Source: Methanosphaera cuniculi
GTDB taxonomy: Archaea; Methanobacteriota; Methanobacteria; Methanobacteriales; Methanobacteriaceae
Length of the DNA: 64,000 bases
Assembly (NCBI RefSeq): GCF_003149675.1
Contig: NZ_LWMS01000042.1
Location: 62,001-126,000, forward strand
Direction: 5' to 3'
Position numbers and translations under genes: made by a program
In this document: in pieces, positions 10,610 through 21,380 of the stretch
How the letters are laid out: every line of letters begins with the position of its first letter
Numbering within the stretch: the stretch's first letter is position 1
Notes under the pieces: generated by a model
Database searches by the model: none
What the model was told of the DNA's origin: nothing
The model's input: only the letters and a program-made list of their open reading frames with translations

Positions 10610-11434
10610 CTAGTTTAAATCTAGTACATCTTTCATGTCAGCTACAGGTTTATCTTGTTTACTTACCAGGTAGTTTATTGCTCTTATTACTCCATTTACA
10701 AATGCTTGTCTTGTGGATGCACGGTGTATTACTTCTATTCTTTCACCATCACCTGCAAACATTACTGTATGATCACCTACAATGTCTCCTCCACGTATAG
10801 CATGTATTCCTATTTCATTTTCTGGTCGTTTTCCTACCATTCCTTCACGACCATAGCATGCATTTTCTTTTAGTGATAAGTTTAGATTTTCAGCTACAAC
10901 TTCTGCTGCTCTTATTGCTGTTCCTGATGGTGCATCTTGTTTGTTGTGGTGGTGTGCTTCAATAATTTCAACATCATAGTCTTCACCTAGTATTTTTGCT
11001 ACTTGTCCTACAATTTCAAAAAATACATTTACACCTGTTGCCATGTTTGGTGAGATAACTGCTTTAATTCCATTATCTTCTATTGCAACGTTCATTTCTG
11101 CTAGTTGTTCATCACTTATTCCAGTTGTTCCTACAACTACATTTACTTTGTTTTGAGCACATGTTTTAACTGTTGTTACTGCTGCTTGTGCAATTGTAAA
11201 ATCAACTAGTACATCTGGTTTATATTCTTGAAGTCCATCTGCAAGATCTTCTGATGCTATTATTGGAACTCCCATTTTTCCAAGTCCTATTTGCTCACCA
11301 AGATCTTTACCAGCTAAAGGTGATGCTGGCATTTCTATACCTAGTACTACTTCCATGTTATCTTGTTGTTGTACAGTTTTTACAATTTTAGATCCCATAT
11401 TTCCTGCACAACCAGTTACTGCTACTCGTATCAT
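10610..11434 (-). CDS. dapB: 4-hydroxy-tetrahydrodipicolinate reductase
   Basis: NAD(P)H-dependent second step of the lysine branch after aspartate semialdehyde. 274 residues. N-terminal nucleotide-binding motif VTGCAGNMGSKIV (6-18); catalytic signature EAHHHNKQDAPSGTA at 159-173, with the conserved histidine pair and Lys. The frame runs upstream in Lys/Asn-rich sequence, but the start is fixed at 11434 by AAGGAGA 8 bases upstream and by the family N-terminus MIRVAVTG. Third gene of the operon, 110 bases after dapA. Confidence 0.97.
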   Translation of the reverse strand: MIRVAVTGCAGNMGSKIVKTVQQQDNMEVVLGIEMPASPLAGKDLGEQIGLGKMGVPIIASEDLADGLQEYKPDVLVDFTIAQAAVTTVKTCAQNKVNVVVGTTGISDEQLAEMNVAIEDNGIKAVISPNMATGVNVFFEIVGQVAKILGEDYDVEIIEAHHHNKQDAPSGTAIRAAEVVAENLNLSLKENACYGREGMVGKRPENEIGIHAIRGGDIVGDHTVMFAGDGERIEVIHRASTRQAFVNGVIRAINYLVSKQDKPVADMKDVLDLN

Positions 11435-11544
11435 ATTTTTTTGTCTCCTTATATTTTTTTTTAGTATTAAATTTTTATTTTTCTTTATTTGATTCCTACT
11501 TTTTTTTATATTCAAAAAAAAGAAGTACTATTTTATCCTTTTTT

Positions 11545-12441
11545 TTATTCAATTAGGTTGTATTCTTTTAGTACTTCTTGTAATATCACGTCATTTGCTT
11601 CACTTATTGGATTTATTGGCATACGTAGTCCACCCACATCCATTCCCATGAGATTTAATGCTCTTTTTGTTGGTGCTGGGCTTGCTTCAATGAATAGTAC
11701 ATCCATAAGATCAAATAAGTAGTTTGATAATTCCTGTGAACGAACATAATCTGCATCTAATGCTGAGTTTACCATGTCTGACATTTCAGTTGGCATTACA
11801 TTTGCTGCTACACTTATTACTCCTCGTGCTCCTTGTGCAATCATTGGTAGGGTGAGTGAATCATTTCCAGATAGTACTGTGAAGTCAGTTATTTCCTCTT
11901 TTTTGAGGCAATTAAATACATTAGCTAACTTATTTAAGTCTGGATTTGCTTCTTTAATTGCTATTATATCATCAAGCTGAGCTAGTTTTATGATTGTATC
12001 AACAGATAGATCTACTCCAGTTCTTGATGGTACATTGTATGCTATTATTGGTACATTAGTTGCATCATCAAGTAGTTTGTAATGATCATATAATCCACTT
12101 TGTTGTGGTTTATTATAGTATGGTGTGATTACTAAAGCTGCATCAGCTCCTGCATCTTCCACATATTTTACAAGACCAAGTGCTTCTGATGTTGCATTAC
12201 TTCCTGCACCTGCTATTGTTGTTACACGTCCATTTGCTTGATCTACCATTATGTCTATTACTTTTTGGTGTTCATCATGGCTCATTGTTGCAGATTCACC
12301 TGTAGTTCCTGCTGCTACAATTCCATCTACTCCATGATCTATTAGAAAGTCTATAAAGTTTCTATATTTTTCTTCATCTATGTTATTATCTTGATCAAAT
12401 GGTGTGATCATTGCAACGTGTGTTCCATCTAAACTTATCAT
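11545..12441 (-). CDS. dapA: 4-hydroxy-tetrahydrodipicolinate synthase
   Basis: Aldol condensation of pyruvate with aspartate semialdehyde, committing carbon to lysine/diaminopimelate. 298 residues, a full TIM barrel. Schiff-base Lys163 in IAIKEANPD, Tyr135 in [11 protein letters not shown], and the TTGES motif at 46-50 are all present. Its ATG overlaps the lysC stop (ATGA, 12438-12441) with GGAGA inside the end of lysC, so the two are translationally coupled. Confidence 0.98.
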   Translation of the reverse strand: MISLDGTHVAMITPFDQDNNIDEEKYRNFIDFLIDHGVDGIVAAGTTGESATMSHDEHQKVIDIMVDQANGRVTTIAGAGSNATSEALGLVKYVEDAGADAALVITPYYNKPQQSGLYDHYKLLDDATNVPIIAYNVPSRTGVDLSVDTIIKLAQLDDIIAIKEANPDLNKLANVFNCLKKEEITDFTVLSGNDSLTLPMIAQGARGVISVAANVMPTEMSDMVNSALDADYVRSQELSNYLFDLMDVLFIEASPAPTKRALNLMGMDVGGLRMPINPISEANDVILQEVLKEYNLIE

Positions 12442-13664
12442 TCTAATGTCTCCTTAACTAAGTTATATGCTCGTTCTCCATCTTCCCAGTCTACAAATAT
12501 TACAACTGATGTTTGACTGGATGATAATTCGACTATATTTATATTTTCTTCATGTAATGGTTTGGTTATGTTTGATATAATGCCTGGTGTATCTATAAAC
12601 TCATGACTTACTAGTGATACCATGGCTATTTTTTGTCCTAGAGATATTGAACTTAACATATCTCCATTTATTACAAGATCATGTAGTATTTCATGTGCTT
12701 TAAGAGCATCATCATACTTGAAAAATAGTGTTATTGAACTTTCACCTGTTGATATGCCATATATTGTTAGGTTATGTTCATTTACACGTTCTGTGATACT
12801 TGATAGTATTCCTGGCTTGTTCATCAGATCTTCGCCTACTACAGCAAGTACTGCTAGTTGTTCATCGAGTTTTGTTATTGTTATTACATCTTCTTCTGGG
12901 TATGCTGGGCCTATAATATCAGTCCCCTGTACTCTTAAGTCTCCGTATTCGAAGCTTATTATTTTTGCTTTTATTGATGGATCTTTGTATCGTAGTGCAT
13001 TTGGGTGTAGTACTTGTGCTCCATAGTTTGCAAGATCTATCATTTCTTCTACTGTAATTTTATCAAGTTTTCGTGCTGTGTTTAGTTTTCGTGGATCTGT
13101 TGACATTACACCTTTTACATCTGTAACTATTACAACTTCATCTGCTCCTATACATTGACCAAGAAGGAATGCTGATACATCACTTCCTCCACGTCCTAGT
13201 GTTGTAACATTTCCATCAAGATCACGACCTAAGAATCCACAGACTACTGGTATTATTCCTTGATCTAGTAGTTTTTCTATGTATGTTAGTACTTTTTCTT
13301 CTGTTTTTTCTTTGTCAATCTTGGCTTCTAGGTAGTTGCTATCTGTAATTACTGGCCATTTCTCGGAGAATGGATCTATGTATTCGGCTTTTACACCTAA
13401 AGATTCAATGGTTGCTGCCATTATTCTTACACTTTGCATCTCTCCCATTGAAAGAATTCCTGCAAGTTGCTTTTCTGTTACAAGTTTTCCCATTGAGTCT
13501 TGTACAAGCTTTATTGATTCATCTGTTGTCTTGTTTATTGCAGATACTACAACTATTACCTTGTTTCCCTGCATGTATTCATTTACTACTGATTTTGCTG
13601 CTTTTTGTATTCTCTCTCCGGTTCCAACCGAAGTTCCTCCAAATTTTGCCACAACTATCGCCAT
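12438..13664 (-). CDS. lysC: Aspartate kinase
   Basis: Phosphorylates aspartate, first step of the aspartate family. 408 residues: amino-acid-kinase domain beginning [10 protein letters not shown] (5-14) with [11 protein letters not shown] in the nucleotide-binding part, then two ACT domains near 265-330 and 340-405 (starts [14 protein letters not shown] and [17 protein letters not shown]). The tandem ACT domains imply feedback control, probably by lysine or threonine. First gene of the operon; GGGTGA is 5 bases before the ATG. Confidence 0.98.
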   Translation of the reverse strand: MAIVVAKFGGTSVGTGERIQKAAKSVVNEYMQGNKVIVVVSAINKTTDESIKLVQDSMGKLVTEKQLAGILSMGEMQSVRIMAATIESLGVKAEYIDPFSEKWPVITDSNYLEAKIDKEKTEEKVLTYIEKLLDQGIIPVVCGFLGRDLDGNVTTLGRGGSDVSAFLLGQCIGADEVVIVTDVKGVMSTDPRKLNTARKLDKITVEEMIDLANYGAQVLHPNALRYKDPSIKAKIISFEYGDLRVQGTDIIGPAYPEEDVITITKLDEQLAVLAVVGEDLMNKPGILSSITERVNEHNLTIYGISTGESSITLFFKYDDALKAHEILHDLVINGDMLSSISLGQKIAMVSLVSHEFIDTPGIISNITKPLHEENINIVELSSSQTSVVIFVDWEDGERAYNLVKETLE

Positions 13665-14143
13665 AGAGTCACCCTTATTTTTTTTAATAAAAATTTATAT
13701 TACTTTTTTTTTAATTGTATTTTTTTTTACAAATTTTAATTCATTTATTTTTTTGTTTTTTTGATACAATTTATTATTTTTAAAGTTACTGTGTTTTTTT
13801 TTAGTTTAATTTATTTTTTTGGATTATTAAAAAAAAATATAAAAAAAAATATTCTATTATAATATATATTTGAATTGTATATTTATTAAAATTTTATAAA
13901 ACTAAACTTAATGATAATGAAAAAAGAAGTAGTTATCTCTAATATAAAAGGTAATTTTACTAAAAATTGTTTTATAATGTAATTATGTATTTAGAAAATT
14001 ATCATATAAGTAATTGTAAAAAAAAAGTTGTTTATTATTATTTAAAATTTTATATTAAAAAAAAGGTAAATTAAAAAAATAATAATAAGTGTTTATTAAT
14101 TCACTTATATATTTTTAAAAAAGTTATCAAAAAAGAAATATGC
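13665..14143. other. Gene-free intergenic region, 479 bases
   Basis: Runs of A and T with scarcely any G or C. It must contain the lysC promoter (leftward) and the 3' end of the S17e transcript. I see no ORF with a ribosome binding site, no RNA-like structure and no repeat worth naming. Confidence 0.55.
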
Positions 14144-14326
14144 TTATTGATCCATTAAGTGGGTTGCATATCCTGCAATTTGGTTTCTTAAGTGTTTTGT
14201 TGATACGGTTGAGTATTCAGCTACAACTTGTTTGTTGTTTTCAAAGTCGTTGTTGAATTTATCTCCGTGTTCTTCTAATAATTCTTTTGCTGTTCTTTTT
14301 ACAAATGTGGTTCTTATATTTCCCAT
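14144..14326 (-). CDS. rps17e: 30S ribosomal protein S17e
   Basis: Archaeal/eukaryotic small-subunit protein with no bacterial counterpart. 60 residues from the start at 14326, the usual archaeal length. Sequence [20 protein letters not shown] opens it and the family-typical [19 protein letters not shown] closes it. The longer frame up to 14395 is rejected because GGAGG lies 7 bases before the 14326 ATG. It is downstream of chorismate mutase, with a 188-base gap. Confidence 0.95.
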   Translation of the reverse strand: MGNIRTTFVKRTAKELLEEHGDKFNNDFENNKQVVAEYSTVSTKHLRNQIAGYATHLMDQ

Positions 14327-14514
14327 AATCATTCCTCCAATGTATAGTAATTTTTTTTTAAATGTTTTATTTTTATTATTAATAATTCTTCCCAAAAAAA
14401 AAATATTTTTTTTATATTTAAAACCTTTTATTTTTTAGTTTTTATAAAAAAAAAAGGTAGAAGTTTGGGATTTCTTCTAAAAAAAAATAATTAACGTTAA
14501 TTTCTTTTATTTTT

Positions 14515-14802
14515 TTATAAATATTTTTTCTGCTCATTTTTGCTTATTGTTGCAAGTAAATCAAATATTTCAAGAACTAAGTTTTCATCAATATTTATTT
14601 CATCAAGCATACTTTTAAGCTTCTTATGTATAGCTTCTTCTCTTTGTGCATCAAATAAGTCCATTCCCAGGGCTTTTTTTGATGTTATTATATCTTGAGC
14701 TAGTGATGTTCTTTCAACTATTAAATCTAGTATTTGTTTATCGAGTATATCTATTTTGTCTCGAGAATCTTTTAATAATTGTTCTGCTTGTTGTTTATTC
14801 AA
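14515..14802 (-). CDS. Chorismate mutase (AroQ class)
   Basis: Converts chorismate to prephenate for phenylalanine and tyrosine. All-helical AroQ domain of about 95 residues: RDKIDILDKQILDLIVERTS with the conserved Arg, Lys and Glu pattern of the helical active site. It overlaps the end of shikimate kinase. I place the start at TTG 14802 because AGGTGA lies 8 bases before it; a GTG at 14814 would add four residues and sit inside that site. The overlap with the kinase places consecutive shikimate-pathway enzymes in one transcript. Confidence 0.9.
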   Translation of the reverse strand: MNKQQAEQLLKDSRDKIDILDKQILDLIVERTSLAQDIITSKKALGMDLFDAQREEAIHKKLKSMLDEINIDENLVLEIFDLLATISKNEQKKYL

Positions 14803-15727
14803 AATTATCCTCACCTATTACCACAGATCCCTCATTATCAAGTTCTGTTTCAATTAATCGTCCTGGATATTTAGAAAGTGCACTTTTAATTTCTACAATA
14901 TCTTTTTGATTATCTACTAATATAGAATAAGCTGACCCAGTTCCTGATAATCCTGCAGCTTTAGCCCCTGCTTTAAGAGCATCTAATGCAACTTGAGTAT
15001 CTAAATTTAATGCAGTAGAATAAAGTAAGCCATTTAATGTTAGAGCTTTTTCAATATTTTTATCTAATGCATGCGAAAATGCGATTTCCACAAGTGGTGC
15101 TAAAATTTTCATATTTTCAACATCACACTGTGCAGTATATGAAGATTTGTCTGGTATATATATTAAAACTTTCGAATATTTATGAGGATAATCTGCAATA
15201 ATTTCACGTTTCATATTATCTGTAATCTTCCAACCACCATAAAATGAAGCAGAAGCATCATCATATGCACCAGTAATAGAAACACCAACATTAAGAGATG
15301 CTTCAATACCAATATTAATAATATCCTCATCTGATATACCAACATCATCAACTGTTAAACCAGCTTCATCTAGAAGTGTTAGTAAAGTTGCATATACAAC
15401 AGAATTTGAAGCAGCACTACTACTTGATAAGCCTGAACCTGGTGGAATATCAGATTTAGTTTCAACTTTTAATGTTATATTTTTAAGATTAAAATCTTTA
15501 CATTCACATAATCGTTCATATACAAGTTTTACACATTCATCAATTAATGATACATCCATATCAGGATCATCAAGACTCATACATATACATTCAATATCAT
15601 AATCAGAATTACGATTTATTATATTAACATCTGCTGTAACATATAACTTAATACCATATGCTGACCCTCGACCAATACTAATAGCATTAATCACAGTAGC
15701 AGATGCTGGAGATCGTACCTTTACCAT
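14795..15727 (-). CDS. aroK: Shikimate kinase, archaeal GHMP type
   Basis: Phosphorylates shikimate using the GHMP-kinase fold, unrelated to bacterial AroK. 310 residues. N-terminal SPASATVINAISIGRGSAYG and the ATP-binding PPGSGLSSSSAASNS loop are diagnostic; the C-terminal GLSGTGSAYS is the third GHMP motif. AAGGA lies 10 bases before the ATG. First gene of a shikimate kinase-chorismate mutase pair followed by rps17e. Confidence 0.95.
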   Translation of the reverse strand: MVKVRSPASATVINAISIGRGSAYGIKLYVTADVNIINRNSDYDIECICMSLDDPDMDVSLIDECVKLVYERLCECKDFNLKNITLKVETKSDIPPGSGLSSSSAASNSVVYATLLTLLDEAGLTVDDVGISDEDIINIGIEASLNVGVSITGAYDDASASFYGGWKITDNMKREIIADYPHKYSKVLIYIPDKSSYTAQCDVENMKILAPLVEIAFSHALDKNIEKALTLNGLLYSTALNLDTQVALDALKAGAKAAGLSGTGSAYSILVDNQKDIVEIKSALSKYPGRLIETELDNEGSVVIGEDNFE

Positions 15728-16037
15728 TATCTTATATTTCCTTTCAAATTTATTTTAATTCAATTATTAATATTATTTTAAATTATGTTAAAAACCTATT
15801 AATATAACTTAACTAAAACACAAATAACACAAAATAAAATCAAAGATAATTTAAAAAAATGTAAAAAAAACTAAAAAATAAAACTACTAACATAAACTAA
15901 AAACATTAAATTATTCAAAGTATATATAAACAACATACAAACAATTATGTAAATAAGTAAATAAAAGTTAAAGATTCTAAAAAAAATATAGAGCCAACAT
16001 TAATTTACTAAAAATATACAAAGGAGAAATGATTACA
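15728..16037. other. Divergent promoter region, 310 bases
   Basis: Separates leftward shikimate kinase from the rightward thioredoxin-like gene. Contains a good TATA element for the rightward gene at 15917-15930. No ORF or RNA seen. Confidence 0.5.
15917..15930 (+). promoter_or_regulatory. BRE/TATA promoter of thioredoxin-like gene
   Basis: AAAG followed by TATATATAAA is the best archaeal promoter match in this gap. Transcription would start near 15950, giving a leader of about 85 bases. Confidence 0.45.
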
Positions 16038-16295
16038 ATGACAGTAAAATTAGAAGTATTCACATCACAAACATGCCCATACTGTCCTATGGCAGTAGAA
16101 GTAGCAGAAGAAGCTAAAAAACAATTAGGTGACAAAATAGACTTTGAACACTATGATGTAGCAGAACACATGGATTTAGTACAAAAATACCAAATAATGT
16201 CAGTACCAACCATCATCATAGATGGAGAAGTAGCATTTGTAGGAGCACCATCAGCACAAGAACTAATTTCAAAACTAGAACAAAAAATTAACTAA
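16038..16295 (+). CDS. Thioredoxin/glutaredoxin-like small redox protein
   Basis: 85-residue thioredoxin-fold protein with the dithiol motif CPYC (in SQTCPYCPMAVEVAEE) near the N-terminus and the cis-proline segment MSVPTIIIDGE. Small thioredoxins of this kind are known from Methanobacteriales; partners are probably ferredoxin- or NADPH-dependent reductases. The frame has an earlier ATG at 16029, but AAGGAGA sits 10 bases before the ATG at 16038 and only 1 base before the other. Single gene. Confidence 0.93.
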   Translation: MTVKLEVFTSQTCPYCPMAVEVAEEAKKQLGDKIDFEHYDVAEHMDLVQKYQIMSVPTIIIDGEVAFVGAPSAQELISKLEQKIN

Positions 16296-16898
16296 ACATT
16301 TTTTTTAGTTGAAATCAAATAAAAAAAAAGAGATTAGATTATTATATTTTTTTTATCTATTCTACAATAAAGAAAATTAAATATTTTCTAAATATTTTTT
16401 TTTGGAAAAAAACTGAGGAAAAAAAACACATTATAGGATAATCTATGAAGTTTAAAATAGAATTTTATTAGACCACATACAAAAAAAAATTCTATTACCT
16501 TTTAACTTTCAAATTTATTCGATTATTAACATTACTTCTCTTTTTTTCCAAGAAAAAAATCTATTTCTTTTTAATTAAAAAAACCATTACTTATTTTTTA
16601 AAAAAAAATTCCATAAATTTTATTTAAAATTACTATAAAATCATTGTGAATTTAATTTATATTATAATTTTTTCATCCTAAATTTAGTTATTTTTATAAA
16701 AATCTGTTAAAAAGATTTATACTATTTATAAAATAATAAGAATTTTACTATTTTTCTCTCTTTTAATATTTCACATACCATTTTATAAAAAAAATAGAAG
16801 TTAAATAATTTAATAAAATCAACATATATTAATAATATAATAATTCTAAAAAAAATGATGAAAAAAAATAAGATAGATTCTGGAAGGATAGATTAAAA
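16296..16898. other. Gene-free intergenic region, 603 bases
   Basis: Extremely AT-rich. The left end carries T-runs likely to end the thioredoxin transcript; the right end leads to cbiD with AAGGA 11 bases before its ATG. I found no ORF with a ribosome binding site, no GC-rich RNA island and no obvious repeat. Confidence 0.5.
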
Positions 16899-18005
16899 AT
16901 GGAAGCTCATAAAAACTCAAAAGATAAATCAGGAATAACCACAGGAAGTGTAGCAACAGCAGCAAGTCTCGCAGCACTACTAACAATAGAAGATAATAAC
17001 CCAGAATATGTGGAAATACAAACACCAACAACCAAAGTAAAGGTTAAAATAGAAAAAACCCAAAAAATAGACACAAAAACAGCAAAAGCAACAGTAGAAA
17101 AACCAAACTATGATGATCCAGATATAACTCGAGGAATTGAAATAATATCACAAGTAACACTAAATGATGAAGATGGTATTGTGACAATTAAAGGAGGAAA
17201 AGGTGTAGGACTCATCACAAAACCAGGACTTCAAATACCAGTAGGAGAACATGCAATAAATCCAGTACCACGTGATATGATAAAAACTAACCTTAAAAGA
17301 TACTTACCAAAAGGATGTGGAGCTACAGTTACAATCATAATACCAGAAGGTGAAAAACTAGCACCAAAAACCATGAATCCACGCCTTGGAATAGTTGAAG
17401 GAATATCAGTACTAGGAACCACAGGAATAGCACGTCCAATGTCACTAAAAGCATATAAAGATTCACTACGAGTACAACTTGATGTTGCAGTTTCAAATGG
17501 ATATCATGACCTACTTTTTGTACCAGGAAATATAGGAACACGTATTGCACAAGAAAAACTCATCATAGACCCAGACCAGATAATAGAAATGAGTAATTAT
17601 GTAGGATACATGCTAGATGAAGCTGAAAAACTTAAAGAAATAAAATCAATAACACTCTTTGGACATGCAGGAAAACTAATAAAAATTGCAGCAGGAATAT
17701 TTAACACAAAACAATCAGAAACAGATGCTAGACGTGAAATTATGACATGTTATGCAGCTTTATGTGGTGCAAATCAAAGTACAATACATGAAATCTTTGA
17801 ATGTATAACAACTGAAGATGTAATTAAAATACTAGATAAAAATAATCTCACAGATAAAGTATTTGAAATGATAGCAGATGAAATAGTAAATCTTTGTGAA
17901 CTTAAATATGATATGAAATTCTATGTAACAATTGTAAAAATGAATGGTGATATACTAACACCAAAACATGCACATTTAATACCATTTACATGGAAAGAAA
18001 ACTAA
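16899..18005 (+). CDS. cbiD: Cobalt-precorrin-5B C1-methyltransferase
   Basis: SAM-dependent methylation in anaerobic cobamide synthesis. 368 residues. CbiD signature near the N-terminus: SGITTGSVATAASLAALL, then the conserved GVGLITKPGL and the later LFGHAGKLIKIAAGIFNT segment. Corrinoids are cofactors of the methanol and tetrahydromethanopterin methyltransferases, so this is core metabolism here. Another corrin enzyme, cbiT, is at 30994; the pathway genes are scattered. Confidence 0.96.
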   Translation: MEAHKNSKDKSGITTGSVATAASLAALLTIEDNNPEYVEIQTPTTKVKVKIEKTQKIDTKTAKATVEKPNYDDPDITRGIEIISQVTLNDEDGIVTIKGGKGVGLITKPGLQIPVGEHAINPVPRDMIKTNLKRYLPKGCGATVTIIIPEGEKLAPKTMNPRLGIVEGISVLGTTGIARPMSLKAYKDSLRVQLDVAVSNGYHDLLFVPGNIGTRIAQEKLIIDPDQIIEMSNYVGYMLDEAEKLKEIKSITLFGHAGKLIKIAAGIFNTKQSETDARREIMTCYAALCGANQSTIHEIFECITTEDVIKILDKNNLTDKVFEMIADEIVNLCELKYDMKFYVTIVKMNGDILTPKHAHLIPFTWKEN

Positions 18006-18060
18006 AAAAAATAAGACATATTTTATTTTATTATTAATAAGAAGTTATTAGGAGTGTGAT

Positions 18061-19149
18061 TTGAGTATTATGAATATATGTATTATTGGACAATATCCAC
18101 CAACTCTTGGAGGAGTTGCAACATATACAAAAAATCTACATGACACACTAAAAAAACAGGGACATAACGTATATATCCTAACATATAAACAAGATAATAC
18201 TACATCTGATGATAATATCTTCTATGTTGATAATATTAACATACCTCTAATACGTGGTTTTAGCTTTATTATTAAGGGATATTTTATGTTAAATAAAATC
18301 ATTGATAAATATGACATTGATATTATCCATGCAAACTACCTTATGCCACCAGGAATAATTGCTGCATTAAAACATAAAAGTAACGTTAAAATCATACAAA
18401 CAGCTCATGGATCTGACATAAATATACTATCTAAAAACAAGTTAACACGACCACTGATAAAATATGCACTAAAACATTCAGATGAAGTATATTTTGTAAG
18501 CGAAAAACTAAAACAACAAGCATTAACATTAGATATTAAAGATCTTAATACAAAATCACATGTAATTGAAAACACAGTAAACATAGACAAATTTAAGCCA
18601 ATAGATGAAAATAATAAAACTCTAAAAAACCATTATAAAAGTCCAATTGTCATGTTTATAGGAAATCTAGTAAAACAAAAAGGACTAAACTTTCTACTTG
18701 AAGCTAAAAAACTATCAAAAACACACTACACACTCCTAATATATGGAGATGGACCACTAAAAGATGAACTACAAAACAAAATTAAACATGAAAAAATACA
18801 AGATGTACATCTTATGGGAAAAACCACTACACCTGAACATATAATACCAGAATCTGACATCATGGTACTTTCATCAATATCAGAAGGAGCAAGCATTGTA
18901 GCACTCGAATCAATGGCATGTGCAAAACCATTAATATCAACAGATACAGGAAACATAAAAAATGTGATAAAAAACAATCATGATGGAATAATAATACCAC
19001 CAAAAAATCCACAAAAACTAGCAGAATCAATAGACATACTAATTACAGATAAAAATAAAAGACAAAAGATGGGAGAAAATGCACGCTTAAAAGTTAAAGA
19101 AAAATACTCAAAAATGCAAATACCATACCTGGAAAATGGAATAAATTAG
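18061..19149 (+). CDS. Glycosyltransferase family 4-like protein
   Basis: GT-B fold sugar transferase, probably cytoplasmic or membrane-associated, acting in surface polysaccharide or glycolipid assembly. 362 residues: N-terminal acceptor domain with IIGQYPPTLGGVATYTKNL, and C-terminal donor-binding domain with FIGNLVKQKGLNFLLEA, IYGDGPLKDELQ and SISEGASIVALESMACAKP (the EX7E motif). The first codon is TTG after GGAGTGTGAT; an ATG three codons later is possible. Substrate cannot be told. It stands 55 bases after cbiD. Confidence 0.9.
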   Translation: MSIMNICIIGQYPPTLGGVATYTKNLHDTLKKQGHNVYILTYKQDNTTSDDNIFYVDNINIPLIRGFSFIIKGYFMLNKIIDKYDIDIIHANYLMPPGIIAALKHKSNVKIIQTAHGSDINILSKNKLTRPLIKYALKHSDEVYFVSEKLKQQALTLDIKDLNTKSHVIENTVNIDKFKPIDENNKTLKNHYKSPIVMFIGNLVKQKGLNFLLEAKKLSKTHYTLLIYGDGPLKDELQNKIKHEKIQDVHLMGKTTTPEHIIPESDIMVLSSISEGASIVALESMACAKPLISTDTGNIKNVIKNNHDGIIIPPKNPQKLAESIDILITDKNKRQKMGENARLKVKEKYSKMQIPYLENGIN

Positions 19150-19226
19150 AATAAACATAGAAAAAATAAATAACTAATACAGATTATATACTAAGAAAAA
19201 ATTAATAGTGAGGAGTTGAACTAGTT

Positions 19227-21302
19227 TTGGCACAAATTGATACAAAAACTGAGGAGATAATGAAAAAAGCATATCCTTTCATCAAAGAGTACAACCCTGC
19301 ACAACAAGCAGTGATAAACTCAGGATACCTAGAATGTGATGAAAACTACATAATATCAATACCAACAGCATCCGGAAAAACAGTACTAGGAGTACTAGCA
19401 GCACTAAAAGTACTACAGCAAGGTGGAAAAATAATATATGCAGTACCACTAATATCACTACAAAATGAAAAATACAAGGAATTTAAAGTATTTGAACAAT
19501 TCGGATATAAAGTTGGAAAAACACCACGAAACTCAGATATAGCAGTAATGGTATTTGAATCATTTGACATAGCAACACGCCAAGCTAACATAATAAATGA
19601 TGTGGATCTTGTAATAATAGATGAATTTCACATGATTGGAGATTATTCACGTGGTCCTACAATTGAATGTGCAATAACCAGAATGCGTGAAAACAACCCA
19701 TCAACACGACTAATAGCTCTAAGTGCAACACTAAAAAATATGGATGAACTTGCAAACTGGCTTGATGCAACAGTAGTTACACATGACTTTAGACCTGTAC
19801 CACTAAATAAGGAAGTACTATGTACAGAAGAATTTCAAACAAAAGATAAAAACAACATAGTATTTAAAATACTAAATGACTCCCTAAATGATTCAAGTCA
19901 AATGCTAACATTTGTATCAACTAGACGCTTCACAGAATCACTAGCTAAGAAGATGGCAGATAAAATCTCAAAAAAATTACCAGATGATAAAAAAGAAACA
20001 TTTAACATAATAGCTGAGAAGATTCTTGATGTACAAAGAAAACGTAACAACCAACCAACAGAGGTATGTTACATGCTAGCAGACTGTGTACGAAATGGTG
20101 TAGCATTCCACCATGCAGGACTATTTGATAGACAAAAAGAAATAATAGAAGATGAATTTAAAAATGGAAATCTTCTAATGATTACAGCAACACCAAGTTT
20201 AATGTATGGAGTAAATCTTCCATCTAAAAATGTTGTAATACGTGATTATAACCGCTGGACTGATCAGGGACAAATGCCAATACCAGTATTTGACTTTGAA
20301 CAAATGGCAGGACGTGCAGGAAGACCAGGATATGATACAGAAGGAAATGCATATCTTATTGCAAAAAGTCTTGATGAAGCATATAATCTTGATGAATTCT
20401 ACCTACATGGTGATATAGAACAAACTACATCAAAACTAATAGATAACAATGATGCAGTACTAAAACAGATCATAACTCAAGTATCAAGTGGATTTGCAAA
20501 TAATCTTGAGGATTTAATAGGATTTTTTAATAAGACATTTTATGCATACCAGATTCAAAATTCCTATAATGACATGGGATTTAACTTTAATGATGAAACA
20601 ATTAAATATGAGATATCAACAGCAATAGAATACCTAATTGAAAATGGAATAATACGTCTTACACCATCAGGATTTCAAACAACACCATTTGGAATACTTA
20701 TTTCACGTAATAATTACTCAGTAAAAATAGCAATAAGACTAAAAGATTACATAAAACATATGGGCGATGAATTTAATGCTGGTAGTGTAATATATGAAAT
20801 ATCCTCAACTAAAGCAGTACCTAAAATTAACACAAAATATCGTGCAAACAAGGATAATATCCGAGAAGTACTAGGACGAAATAATGTATTCATAGCTCAA
20901 GTATCAAATAATGAAGCAACAGCTGCAAGTCTAATTGAATGGATAAATGAAAGACGCGAAAATGAAATTGAAAACTATCTTAAAGTATATGCAGCAAGTA
21001 CAAGACGCTCAAGCTATGAAGCATCAAATCTTGTGAAGTTCATGCGTGATATTTGTGATGTACTAGGATTTTATACTTATACAAATGATCTTGACATTCT
21101 TTCAGCACGACTTTATTATGGTGTTAAAAAAGAATTAATACCACTTGTAATGGGTGTTAAACGTCTAGGACGACAACGTGCAAGAAGTCTTGTTGATGTA
21201 TTTGGTGATGATCTATCACATGTAAGTCATGATGAACTTACAAAGGTAGATGGAATTGGTGATAAAATAGCAACAAAAATTGTTGAATTCTACAAACAAT
21301 AA
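19227..21302 (+). CDS. hel308: Hel308 DNA helicase
   Basis: Superfamily 2 3'-5' helicase acting on stalled or collapsed replication forks. 691 residues. Motif I PTASGKT (46-52), motif II DEFH (132-135), motif III SATLKN (from 166), motif IV TFVSTRRFTESLA, motif V TPSLMYGVNLPSKN, motif VI QMAGRAGRPG. The C-terminus holds the winged-helix and ratchet region and ends with helix-hairpin-helix sequence (KVDGIGDKIATKIVEFY). Start is TTG at 19227, preceded by GAGGAG. The thin loop DEFH in place of DECH is a known variation of this family. Confidence 0.96.
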   Translation: MAQIDTKTEEIMKKAYPFIKEYNPAQQAVINSGYLECDENYIISIPTASGKTVLGVLAALKVLQQGGKIIYAVPLISLQNEKYKEFKVFEQFGYKVGKTPRNSDIAVMVFESFDIATRQANIINDVDLVIIDEFHMIGDYSRGPTIECAITRMRENNPSTRLIALSATLKNMDELANWLDATVVTHDFRPVPLNKEVLCTEEFQTKDKNNIVFKILNDSLNDSSQMLTFVSTRRFTESLAKKMADKISKKLPDDKKETFNIIAEKILDVQRKRNNQPTEVCYMLADCVRNGVAFHHAGLFDRQKEIIEDEFKNGNLLMITATPSLMYGVNLPSKNVVIRDYNRWTDQGQMPIPVFDFEQMAGRAGRPGYDTEGNAYLIAKSLDEAYNLDEFYLHGDIEQTTSKLIDNNDAVLKQIITQVSSGFANNLEDLIGFFNKTFYAYQIQNSYNDMGFNFNDETIKYEISTAIEYLIENGIIRLTPSGFQTTPFGILISRNNYSVKIAIRLKDYIKHMGDEFNAGSVIYEISSTKAVPKINTKYRANKDNIREVLGRNNVFIAQVSNNEATAASLIEWINERRENEIENYLKVYAASTRRSSYEASNLVKFMRDICDVLGFYTYTNDLDILSARLYYGVKKELIPLVMGVKRLGRQRARSLVDVFGDDLSHVSHDELTKVDGIGDKIATKIVEFYKQ

Positions 21303-21321
21303 GACAATATAATAAAAAAGG

Positions 21322-21380
21322 AGGAGGGTGTGTGTTATAAAACAAACAACATTAAAAGATAACTACTACTCTCCTTTTAT
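21322..21380 (+). terminator. 3' end of hel308: inverted repeat and T-rich tail
   Basis: AAAAGGAG about 15 bases after the stop pairs with CTCCTTTT at 21371-21378, followed by T-rich sequence. The loop is long, about 45 bases, so a simple hairpin terminator is uncertain. The same stretch can be read as a 35-codon ORF from GTG 21328. Confidence 0.3.

Noticed and set aside
13665-14143. Possible RNA gene in the long gap after lysC
   Set aside because: No GC-rich segment, no tRNA-like arms and no paired stems with G-C content were found.
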